Source: Cronobacter malonaticus LMG 23826 (lineage in GTDB: Bacteria; Pseudomonadota; Gammaproteobacteria; Enterobacterales; Enterobacteriaceae). Taken from it: 64,000 bases of DNA. The notes under the pieces were generated by a model. It worked only from the letters and a program-made list of their open reading frames with translations, was not told where the DNA came from and searched no databases. Below, in pieces: positions 28,473 through 36,138 of the stretch. Position numbers and translations under genes: made by a program. Where the stretch lies: positions 1,116,001-1,180,000 of the forward strand of contig NZ_CP013940.1 of NCBI RefSeq assembly GCF_001277215.2. The letters are read 5' to 3'. How positions within the stretch are numbered: position 1 is the first letter of the stretch; every line of letters begins with the position of its first letter.

Positions 28473-29558
28473 ATGGCAGGCAACACTCTTGGACAACTCT
28501 TTCGCGTAACCACTTTCGGCGAGTCGCATGGTCTGGCGCTCGGCTGCATCATTGACGGCGTGCCGCCGGGCATTGCGCTGAGCGAAGCCGACCTGCAACA
28601 CGATCTCGACCGCCGCCGTCCTGGCACCTCCCGTTACACCACGCAGCGCCGCGAGCCGGATCAGGTGAAAATTCTCTCCGGCGTGTTTGAGGGCGTGACC
28701 ACCGGCACCAGCATCGGCCTGCTGATTGAAAATACCGATCAGCGCTCCCAGGATTACAGCGCGATCAAAGATGTGTTCCGTCCAGGACATGCCGATTACA
28801 CCTACGAACAGAAATATGGCCTGCGTGATTATCGCGGCGGCGGGCGCTCGTCGGCGCGTGAAACCGCCATGCGCGTGGCGGCAGGCGCCATTGCTAAAAA
28901 GTATCTGGCGCAAAAATTCGGTATCGTCATCCGCGCCTGCCTGACCCAGATGGGCGATATTCCGCTGGAGATCAAAGACTGGACGCAGGTGGAGCAGAAC
29001 CCGTTCTTCTCCCCGGATGCGGATAAGCTGGAAGCGCTGGACGAACTGATGCGCGCGCTGAAAAAAGAGGGCGACTCTATCGGCGCGAAAGTGACGGTGG
29101 TGGCGGATAACGTGCCGCCGGGCCTCGGTGAGCCGGTATTTGACCGTCTCGATGCCGACATCGCCCACGCGCTGATGAGCATCAACGCCGTTAAGGGTGT
29201 TGAGATTGGCGAAGGCTTTGGCGTCGTGGCGCTGAAAGGCAGCGAAAACCGCGACGAAATCACCAAAGAGGGTTTTCAGAGCAACCATGCGGGCGGCATT
29301 CTCGGCGGCATCAGCAGCGGCCAGCAGATTGTCGCGAATATCGCGCTGAAGCCGACCTCCAGCATCACCGTACCGGGCCGTACCGTTAACCGCTTTGGCG
29401 AGGAAGTCGAGATGATCACCCGCGGGCGTCACGATCCGTGCGTGGGTATTCGCGCCGTGCCGATCGCCGAGGCGATGATGGCTATCGTGCTGATGGATCA
29501 CCTGCTGCGTCACCGCGCCCAGAACGCGGATGTCACCACCACGCTTCCTCGCTGGTAA
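28473..29558 (+). CDS. aroC: Chorismate synthase AroC
   Basis: AroC makes chorismate from 5-enolpyruvylshikimate 3-phosphate with reduced FMN, the last common step to aromatic amino acids. I chose the ATG at 28473 ([20 protein letters not shown]) over the GTG at 28470; ACGGAG stands 5 bases upstream. The product has 361 residues, as in E. coli. Conserved signatures are [14 protein letters not shown] (N-terminus), [19 protein letters not shown] (about 115-135) and the late [20 protein letters not shown] region. mepA follows after four bases. Confidence 0.97.
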   Translation: MAGNTLGQLFRVTTFGESHGLALGCIIDGVPPGIALSEADLQHDLDRRRPGTSRYTTQRREPDQVKILSGVFEGVTTGTSIGLLIENTDQRSQDYSAIKDVFRPGHADYTYEQKYGLRDYRGGGRSSARETAMRVAAGAIAKKYLAQKFGIVIRACLTQMGDIPLEIKDWTQVEQNPFFSPDADKLEALDELMRALKKEGDSIGAKVTVVADNVPPGLGEPVFDRLDADIAHALMSINAVKGVEIGEGFGVVALKGSENRDEITKEGFQSNHAGGILGGISSGQQIVANIALKPTSSITVPGRTVNRFGEEVEMITRGRHDPCVGIRAVPIAEAMMAIVLMDHLLRHRAQNADVTTTLPRW

Positions 29559-29562
29559 CGTC

Positions 29563-30387
29563 ATGAAAAAACTCTGCTTAGCCTTGCTGGCGCTGCTTGC
29601 CTGCAGCGCGGCAAGCGCTGCCACGCCGTGGCAGAAAATCACCCAGCCGATCCCGGGCGCGGCCCAGTCGATCGGCACTTTTTCCAATGGCTGTATCGTC
29701 GGCGCGCAGCCGCTGCCGATCGAGTCAGAGCACTATCAAATCATGCGCACCGACCAGCGCCGCTATTTTGGTCATCCGGAGCTGGTGCGCTTTATCGAGC
29801 GCCTGAGCAACCAGGTGAGCGAGTTGCAGCTCGGCACCGTGCTGGTGGGCGATATGGGAATGCCTGCGGGCGGGCGCTTTAACGGCGGTCACGCCAGCCA
29901 CCAGACGGGCCTCGATGTCGATATTTTCCTGCAACTGCCGAAAACGCGCTGGAGCGCGGCGCAGCTGCGTCGTCCGCAGGCGCTGGATTTAGTCTCAAGC
30001 GACGGGAAATCGGTGGTGCAGTCACTCTGGAAGCCGGAGATCGGCGGGCTGATTAAGCTTGCGGCGCTTGATGATGAAGTTACGCGTATTTTCGTAAACC
30101 CGGCGATTAAACAGCAGCTCTGCCTGGATGCCGGGCCGGATCGCGACTGGCTGCGTAAAGTGCGCCCGTGGTTCCAGCATCGCGCCCATATGCACGTGCG
30201 TCTGCGCTGCCCGCCGGACAGCCTGGAGTGCGTGGAGCAGGATCCGCCGCCGCCGGGGGATGGCTGTGGCGAAGAGTTGCAAAGCTGGTTTAAGCCTGCT
30301 GCGCCTGGCAGCAGCAAGCCTGAGAAAACCACGCCGCCGCCGCTGCCGCCGTCGTGTCAGGCGCTGCTCGACAAACACGTTCTTTAA
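29563..30387 (+). CDS. mepA: Penicillin-insensitive murein DD-endopeptidase MepA
   Basis: MepA cleaves D-Ala-meso-DAP cross-links in peptidoglycan in the periplasm. I chose the ATG at 29563, giving 274 residues as in E. coli. A signal peptide ([19 protein letters not shown]) comes first. Zinc ligands of the LAS metallopeptidase fold are seen in [17 protein letters not shown] (His and Asp, about residues 110-122) and HRAHMHVRL (about 206-214). Several Cys residues near the C-terminus ([19 protein letters not shown]) form the family disulfides. It lies in the prmB-aroC-mepA-yfcA-epmC run. Confidence 0.95.
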   Translation: MKKLCLALLALLACSAASAATPWQKITQPIPGAAQSIGTFSNGCIVGAQPLPIESEHYQIMRTDQRRYFGHPELVRFIERLSNQVSELQLGTVLVGDMGMPAGGRFNGGHASHQTGLDVDIFLQLPKTRWSAAQLRRPQALDLVSSDGKSVVQSLWKPEIGGLIKLAALDDEVTRIFVNPAIKQQLCLDAGPDRDWLRKVRPWFQHRAHMHVRLRCPPDSLECVEQDPPPPGDGCGEELQSWFKPAAPGSSKPEKTTPPPLPPSCQALLDKHVL

Positions 30388-30408
30388 CACCGACTAAGGA
30401 TGGCCGTG

Positions 30409-31206
30409 ATGGACTGGTTTATGGTTTCGCCGCTGTTGCTGACAGCGCTCTTTTTTGTCGCGATGCTGGCAGGATTTATCGATGCCCTCGCAGGCGGCGG
30501 CGGGTTGCTGACTGTGCCTGCGCTGCTGGCGGCGGGCATGTCGCCTGCCCAGGCGCTGGCGACCAATAAACTGCAGGCCTGCGGCGGCTCGCTGTCGGCC
30601 TCGCTCTATTTTATCCGTCGCGGCGTGGTTAGCCTGCGCGACCAGAAGCTCAATATCCTGATGACGTTTATCGGCTCCACCAGCGGCGCGCTGCTGGTGC
30701 AGCATGTGCAGTCCGATATTCTGCGCCAGATCCTGCCGGTGCTGGTGATTGCCATCGGCCTCTATTTTTTGCTGATGCCGCGCCTGGGCGAAGACGATCG
30801 CCAGCGCAGGCTTTATGGCCTGCCGTTCGCGCTGGTGGCGGGCGGCTGCGTCGGCTTTTATGACGGCTTTTTCGGCCCCGGCGCAGGTTCGTTTTACGCG
30901 CTGGCGTTTGTGACGCTCGCCGGTTTTGGTCTCGCCAAATCCACCGCGCACGCCAAAGTGCTTAACGCCACATCTAACGTCGGCGGTTTGCTGCTCTTTA
31001 TCATTGGCGGCAAAGTTATCTGGGGCACCGGCTTTGTCATGCTCGCCGGACAATTTCTCGGCGCGCGCTTAGGCTCGCGTCTGGTATTAAGTAAAGGACA
31101 GCGCCTGATCCGCCCGATGATCGTTATCGTGTCGGCGGTGATGAGCGCCAAATTGTTATATGACAGCCACGGACAGGAGATCCTCCACTGGCTGGGGATA
31201 GCGTAA
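30409..31206 (+). CDS. yfcA: TSUP-family membrane transporter YfcA
   Basis: YfcA belongs to the TauE/SafE (TSUP) family of probable anion or sulfur-compound transporters; its substrate is not known. Eight hydrophobic segments are visible, with family motifs AGFIDALAGGGGLLTVPAL near the start and GFYDGFFGPGAGSFYALAF near the middle. I prefer the ATG at 30409 because AAGGA lies 8 bases upstream; the ATG at 30400 overlaps that site and would add three residues. The length is 265. Its stop overlaps the epmC start. Confidence 0.9.
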   Translation: MDWFMVSPLLLTALFFVAMLAGFIDALAGGGGLLTVPALLAAGMSPAQALATNKLQACGGSLSASLYFIRRGVVSLRDQKLNILMTFIGSTSGALLVQHVQSDILRQILPVLVIAIGLYFLLMPRLGEDDRQRRLYGLPFALVAGGCVGFYDGFFGPGAGSFYALAFVTLAGFGLAKSTAHAKVLNATSNVGGLLLFIIGGKVIWGTGFVMLAGQFLGARLGSRLVLSKGQRLIRPMIVIVSAVMSAKLLYDSHGQEILHWLGIA

Positions 31207-31751
31207 TGCGTGAACACCACTATCAGGATTTAATTACTATTTTCGACGGCTGTTTTGCCGGTGATTTTAATACCCGTCTGATTAAAGGCGACGACGAACC
31301 GATCTATCTTCCGGCAGATGCCGATGCGCCTTATCACCGCGTGGTGTTTGCACACGGCTTTTACGCCAGCGCCCTGCATGAGATTTCGCACTGGTGTATC
31401 GCGGGCAAAGCGCGGCGCGAGCTGGTGGATTTTGGCTACTGGTACTGTCCGGACGGACGCGATGCGCAGACACAGAGCCAGTTTGAAGATGTGGAAGTGA
31501 AACCGCAGGCGCTGGAGTGGCTGTTCTGCGTGGCGGCGGGCTTTCCGTTTAACGTCAGCTGCGACAACCTTAACGGCGATTTCGATCCGGATCGCATCGC
31601 GTTTCAGCGCCGGGTGCACGCGCAGGTTATGCAATATCTGACCAACGGCATTCCCGAACGTCCGGCGCGCTTTATCGCGGCCTTACAGGATTTTTACCAG
31701 ACGCCGCCGCTGGCGGCGCAACAGTTCCCATGGCCGGAAGACTTGTGCTAA
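31206..31751 (+). CDS. epmC: Elongation factor P hydroxylase EpmC
   Basis: EpmC (YfcM) hydroxylates the beta-lysylated Lys of EF-P, the last step of that modification. The 181-residue protein matches E. coli EpmC (182 aa). Metal-binding features are [16 protein letters not shown] (HExxH-like, about residues 59-74) and the acidic middle. The ATG overlaps the yfcA stop by one base. EF-P and the enzymes EpmA and EpmB are encoded elsewhere. Confidence 0.92.
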   Translation: MREHHYQDLITIFDGCFAGDFNTRLIKGDDEPIYLPADADAPYHRVVFAHGFYASALHEISHWCIAGKARRELVDFGYWYCPDGRDAQTQSQFEDVEVKPQALEWLFCVAAGFPFNVSCDNLNGDFDPDRIAFQRRVHAQVMQYLTNGIPERPARFIAALQDFYQTPPLAAQQFPWPEDLC

Positions 31752-31779
31752 TCGCCATGTTATTAACCGAGGAAAACGA

Positions 31780-32058
31780 ATGATTGCCGAATTTGAAGCA
31801 CGTATTCTGGCGCTGATAGATGAGATGGTGGAGCACGCGAGCGACGACGAACTGTTCGCCAGCGGCTACCTGCGCGGGCACCTGACGCTTGCCGTCGCGG
31901 CGCTGGAGCAGGGCGACGACCACTCGCCGCAGGCGGTATACACCAAAGTGACGAACAGCCTCGAAACGGCGATCCACGCGGGCGAACTCTCGCCGCGTGA
32001 CCAGGCGCTGGTGCTGGGCATGTGGGATAACCTGTTCCAGCAGGCGAAGCTCAACTAA
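31780..32058 (+). CDS. yfcL: Conserved protein YfcL
   Basis: The 92-residue acidic helical protein matches E. coli YfcL in length and context (between epmC and mnmC). No function is established for the family. Visible features are an acidic helix start ([20 protein letters not shown]) and the conserved [18 protein letters not shown] segment. GAGG lies upstream of the ATG. It ends the aroC-mepA-yfcA-epmC-yfcL unit at a strong terminator. Confidence 0.88.
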   Translation: MIAEFEARILALIDEMVEHASDDELFASGYLRGHLTLAVAALEQGDDHSPQAVYTKVTNSLETAIHAGELSPRDQALVLGMWDNLFQQAKLN

Positions 32059-32068
32059 GGCCTCACAG

Positions 32069-32103
32069 CCTGCGCGCCGCCGGGTGCGCAGGTTTTTCTT
32101 TTT
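32069..32103 (+). terminator. Terminator of the yfcL end of the operon
   Basis: CCTGCGC (32069-32075) pairs with GCGCAGG (32086-32092) and is followed by TTTTTCTTTTT. Confidence 0.8.
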
Positions 32104-32184
32104 AGCGCCTTGCGCTTCCCGCCGAACCTGCCTTTACGTATTCCTGCTTTCAGCAGCGTTATCTCATTCCCTGCCGCCACAGCG

Positions 32185-34196
32185 TTAACCCGCCGCCCGG
32201 CCTTTGAGGAGCTTACGCACCCACAGCCGGTTGGGATTCAGCGCCGCGAGCGTCGCGCCATCAAGCGGCAGCGGTTCACCACTCATTTGCGAAGCTAAAA
32301 CTTCAGCGGCCAGCGGCGCGCTGCACAGCCCGCGCGAGCCGAGCGCGCCCAGCACAAAGAGATTCTCCAGCACCGGCGCGGGCATGACCGCTTCGGGCAC
32401 TTCAGCATCCTGAGAGAGCGTCGCGTAATCGCGAAGCGTTGCGGCGTGATCCGGCGCGTTGCCGACCATCGGCAGGTGATCGCGCGTGGCGCAACGCACG
32501 CCGCAGCGCGCGTCGCCCGCGCTCACGTCCACCTCCTGCGCCCATTCTGCCGCGGGCAGGCAGTCGAGAAGCCGCTGGCGGTTGTGCTGCTGGTCTTCTT
32601 CCTGATAGCGCATCTCGCTCACGCCACGGTGATAGCTGGCACCGATGCAGTGCATGCCGTTCGCCGGGTTTTGCGGCGTCAGATAGCCGTCATAACAGAG
32701 CACCTGGCGCAGCGCGCCGAGGCCCGGCGTGGTGGGAATATGGCTTACCTGGCCGCCGACCGGGTAGACCGGCAGCTTTTCGGTTTGCGGGAAGCCGCTG
32801 AGTTGATGCCCGTTCGCCAGTACCACGGCGGCGTGACGCGCCTGCGCGCCGCTCGCGAAATCGAGTTGCCAGTCCTGGTCTTCCCGATGCAGCGCGCTCA
32901 CCCTGTGCCCGTAATGCACCCGCAGACCGTGCGCCTGCGCAAGCTTCAGCACGCCCGCAGTCAGTTGCGCCGGGCAGAGCCAGCCGCCCTGCGGATATTC
33001 AATGCCGCCACAGCCGGTCTCCACGCCGCAGCGTTCGCGCACTTCTCGCGCGTCAACGCCGCGCGCAAGAGATTCTGGCAGGCCGGGCTCCAGCATCTGG
33101 TTGATTTTCGTCTGGCTCTTTTCATCCCAGCCAAGCTGCGTCACGCCGCACCAGTCTTTATCGAAACTGACCGGCAGCGCGTCATAGAGTCTGCGCGCGA
33201 AGGTAAAAGCGGCCGGGAAGAAGGCGGCCAGCGCGGCGTCGTGGTGGCTTAACAGAGGATAGAGCGCGCCCTGGCGGTTGCCTGAAGCCCCCTGCGCCGG
33301 CGCGCCATCCGCGCAGTAGAGCGTCACCCGCCAGCCGCGTCTTAATAAGCCGAGTGCGAGCAGCGCGCTGGCGATGCCGCCGCCGATAATCGCCACGTCT
33401 TTATCACCGCTTGCCGGACGACGCGCATACCAGGGGGCGCGGGCAGACGGCGGAGCATCATGGCTGAGCGCGCCCGTCAGCATTTCGCGCTTGCGCCCGA
33501 AGCCTTTGCGCTTCACCACGTTAAAACCAGCTTCAATCAGCCCACGGCGCACAAAGCCTGCGGAGGTGAATGTTGCGAGCGTACCGCCGGGGCGGGCGAG
33601 GCGCGCCATCGCAGCAAACAGGCCGCGCGTCCACATCTCCGGGTTTTTCGACGGCGCGAAGCCATCCAGAAACCAGGCATCCACCTGGCGGTTATGCGTG
33701 TCATCCAGCGTATCGACCAGTTCGTTGATATCGCCAAGCCAGAGATCGAGCGTCACGCGTCCGCCATCCAGTACCAGCCGCTGACAGCCAGGCAGCGCCT
33801 CGGCCACTGCGCCTGGAGCTGTTGCGCCCACGGCGCGAGTTCCGGCCAGTGGGCGTGCGCGCTTTTAAGATCCGCATCCGTCAGCGGGAATTTCTCAAAA
33901 CTGATGAAGTGCAGGCGTTGCAGCGTGGCGTCCGGGTGCGCGTCGCGAAACGCCGCGAACGCCTGCCAGAGCGTCAGGAAATTCAGCCCGGTGCCAAATC
34001 CGCTTTCGGCGACAATAAAGCTGTCACGCGGGTGTGTCATAAAGCGCTCGGGGAGCTGATTACCGTCCAGAAAAACGTAGCGGGTCTCTTCCAGACCGTC
34101 ATCATTGGAAAAATAAACGTCATCAAAATCTCGGGAAACAGGTGTACCCTCATTATTAAACGTCAGGGAGGCGGGCTGTATGGCGATAGGTTTCAC
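32185..34196 (-). pseudogene. mnmC: tRNA 5-methylaminomethyl-2-thiouridine biosynthesis protein MnmC, frameshifted
   Basis: MnmC is bifunctional: an FAD oxidoreductase turns cmnm5U34 into nm5U34 and a methyltransferase then makes mnm5U34 in certain tRNAs. The methyltransferase part starts at a GTG (34194-34196; [20 protein letters not shown]) and shows [19 protein letters not shown]. Near 33801-33805 the frame breaks: the product should read [15 protein letters not shown] but one base is missing (minus strand TGGCCGAGGCG where TGGCCnGAGGCG is needed). Read straight, translation ends after 147 residues at 33753. The rest continues in another frame to 32185 with WFLDGFAP and the FAD loop [16 protein letters not shown] intact. 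One extra base would give about 670 residues, the E. coli size (668). The methyltransferase domain is therefore broken; the oxidoreductase part has no obvious good start. A sequencing error is the main alternative. Confidence 0.85.
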
Positions 34197-34271
34197 GTAA
34201 ATTGCTCGAATGACAGGCAGTCGCACGATCTTAGCGAGCCAGGTCAGACAGCGCAAATTTCTTGCCAATCT

Positions 34272-34288
34272 GGCTGATCGGACTTGTT
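34272..34288 (+). promoter_or_regulatory. FadR-like activator site of fabB
   Basis: GGCTGATCGGACTTGTT resembles the FadR site of E. coli fabB, where FadR activates unsaturated fatty acid synthesis. It lies 64 bases before the fabB ATG. Confidence 0.75.
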
Positions 34289-34290
34289 CG

Positions 34291-34306
34291 GCGTACAACT
34301 GTACGC
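34291..34306 (+). promoter_or_regulatory. FabR operator of fabB
   Basis: GCGTACAACTGTACGC is a palindrome with 7-bp arms, the FabR site type. FabR represses fabB when unsaturated acyl thioesters are abundant. It abuts the FadR-like site, so the two regulators probably act at one promoter. Confidence 0.85.
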
Positions 34307-34352
34307 TATCTTGCGACACGACACTTACTTAGCGTACTCGAAGAGGTATTGA

Positions 34353-35570
34353 ATGAAACGTGCAGTAATTACTGGCCTGGGCATCGTTTCCAGCATCGGT
34401 AATAACCAGCAGGAAGTCCTGGCATCCCTGCGTGAAGGACGCTCGGGGATCACTTTCTCTCAAGAATTTCTCGACGCTGGTATGCGTAGCCACGTCTGGG
34501 GCAACGTGAAGCTCGACACCACCGGTCTTATCGACCGTAAAGTGGTTCGCTTCATGAATGACGCCTCAATTTATGCTTACCTCTCCATGCAGGAAGCGGT
34601 TAAAGATGCCGGCCTGAGCGACGAGGTGTATCAGAACAACCCGCGCGTCGGTATCGTTGCCGGCTCCGGCGGCTCGTCCAAAGCACAGGTGTTCGGCGCT
34701 GACGCGATGCGTAGTCCGCGCGGCCTGAAAGCGGTCGGCCCTTACGTGGTCACTAAAGCGATGGCTTCTGCGGTTTCTGCCTGCCTCGCCACCCCGTTTA
34801 AAATCCACGGCGTTAACTACTCCATCAGCTCCGCGTGTGCGACTTCCGCGCACTGCATCGGCAACGCGGTTGAGCAGATCCAGCTTGGCAAACAGGACAT
34901 CGTGTTTGCAGGCGGCGGTGAAGAGCTGGGCTGGGAAATGGCGTGTGAGTTCGACGCGATGGGCGCGCTCTCCACTAAATACAATGAGACTCCGGAAAAA
35001 GCGTCCCGTACTTACGACGCGAGCCGTGACGGCTTCGTTATCGCAGGCGGCGGCGGTATGGTCGTGGTGGAAGAGCTGGAGCACGCGCTGGCGCGCGGCG
35101 CGCACATCTATGCGGAAATCGTTGGCTACGGCGCGACCTCCGATGGTGCTGACATGGTCGCCCCGTCTGGCGAAGGCGCGGTGCGCTGCATGAAGATGGC
35201 GATGCACGGTGTAGATACCCCGATTGACTATCTGAACTCCCACGGTACGTCTACGCCGGTTGGCGACGTGAAAGAGCTGGGCGCTATTCGTGAAGTCTTC
35301 GGCGACAACACGCCGGCTATCTCCGCGACCAAAGCGATGACCGGCCACTCGCTGGGTGCCGCAGGCGTTCAGGAAGCTATCTACTCGCTGCTGATGCTGG
35401 AGCACGGCTTTATCGCGCCGAGCATCAACATTGAAGAGCTGGACGAGCAGGCGAAAGGCATGAACATCATCACCGCGCCGGTTGAGCGTGAGCTGACCAC
35501 CGTGATGTCCAACAGCTTTGGCTTTGGCGGCACCAACGCGACGCTGGTCATGCGTAAATACCAGGCGTAA
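34353..35570 (+). CDS. fabB: 3-oxoacyl-[acyl-carrier-protein] synthase I FabB
   Basis: FabB elongates acyl-ACP and is essential for unsaturated fatty acids. The 405-residue protein starts [16 protein letters not shown] after GAGG. The catalytic triad is clear: Cys in [15 protein letters not shown] (about residue 163), His in [12 protein letters not shown] (about 298) and His in [11 protein letters not shown] (about 333). The C-terminal [15 protein letters not shown] is typical of KAS enzymes. It is divergent from mnmC and is followed by a terminator. FadR- and FabR-type sites lie upstream. Confidence 0.98.
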   Translation: MKRAVITGLGIVSSIGNNQQEVLASLREGRSGITFSQEFLDAGMRSHVWGNVKLDTTGLIDRKVVRFMNDASIYAYLSMQEAVKDAGLSDEVYQNNPRVGIVAGSGGSSKAQVFGADAMRSPRGLKAVGPYVVTKAMASAVSACLATPFKIHGVNYSISSACATSAHCIGNAVEQIQLGKQDIVFAGGGEELGWEMACEFDAMGALSTKYNETPEKASRTYDASRDGFVIAGGGGMVVVEELEHALARGAHIYAEIVGYGATSDGADMVAPSGEGAVRCMKMAMHGVDTPIDYLNSHGTSTPVGDVKELGAIREVFGDNTPAISATKAMTGHSLGAAGVQEAIYSLLMLEHGFIAPSINIEELDEQAKGMNIITAPVERELTTVMSNSFGFGGTNATLVMRKYQA

Positions 35571-35588
35571 CGTCTCTTTAAAAGAAAT

Positions 35589-35613
35589 GGAGCCGAAAGG
35601 CTCCTTTTTTTTA
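35589..35613 (+). terminator. Terminator of fabB
   Basis: GGAGCC, loop GAAA, GGCTCC and a T8 run, starting 19 bases after the stop. Confidence 0.88.
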
Positions 35614-36138
35614 TATTTATTTTCCACTCACGCTTTTTTTGTTTCTTTATCCGAAACACACCCGGTCACGCTATTCCCTTTCTGTTTTAATCCATTCTCG
35701 CTTTGATAGTAATAACCTGTTGTTTTAATAGTTATTATCTTTATATTCCGGTCAGGCCTGCTATCGCAAAAAACCTTTATTTTACCAGTGCTTACATCTT
35801 GCTATTTTTATTAAATTTCACTTAAGTCAGTGAAATTTAATTTAGCTTAAAATTAAGATGCTGATAAATAATGATTATTCCAATAAAAATGCTTTTATCG
35901 TCTTCTTCTTTAAAGTTATCGCATTTTTTGACGATATATCCGTATATATCGGAGCGGCCGTTTTGTTCATCATGACGGTACCTCTTAGCGGAAACGCATA
36001 TCAAATAATGCCATTCTTAATCTTTTCAGAAAGATAGGGATGAAGGACGCAGCATAAAAGAAATCCGAAATCAGTTTGCGGAATTCAGGGAAAAGTTGTT
36101 TGCCTCTTACGAGGCGTTGCCAGCCGGGGAAACCAACC
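35613..36138. other. AT-rich spacer with inverted repeats before the autotransporter
   Basis: About 525 bases without a gene that I can support. It is far more AT-rich than the flanking host genes. It contains a perfect 13-bp inverted repeat with a 6-base spacer (35810-35841), a GATATAT/ATATATC repeat (35933-35950), and a looser GTAATAAC/GTTATTA(C) pair near 35709-35738. TTGACG at 35928-35933 could be a -35 box, but no well-spaced -10 follows. The composition suggests acquired DNA and possible H-NS silencing, which is inference. Confidence 0.6.
35810..35841. repeat. Perfect 13-bp inverted repeat
   Basis: ATTAAATTTCACT (35810-35822) and AGTGAAATTTAAT (35829-35841) are exact reverse complements around TAAGTC. 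No T run follows on the plus strand. It could be a regulator operator or the scar of a mobile element. Confidence 0.6.

Noticed and set aside
28389..29687. 432-codon minus-strand open frame opposite aroC
   Set aside because: Antisense shadow of aroC; no recognisable domain and shadow-type composition.
33790..33815. Programmed ribosomal frameshift in mnmC
   Set aside because: A -1 shift would restore the frame, but the sequence TGGCCGAGG has no slippery heptamer and no nearby stimulatory structure is evident. MnmC is not known to use frameshifting.
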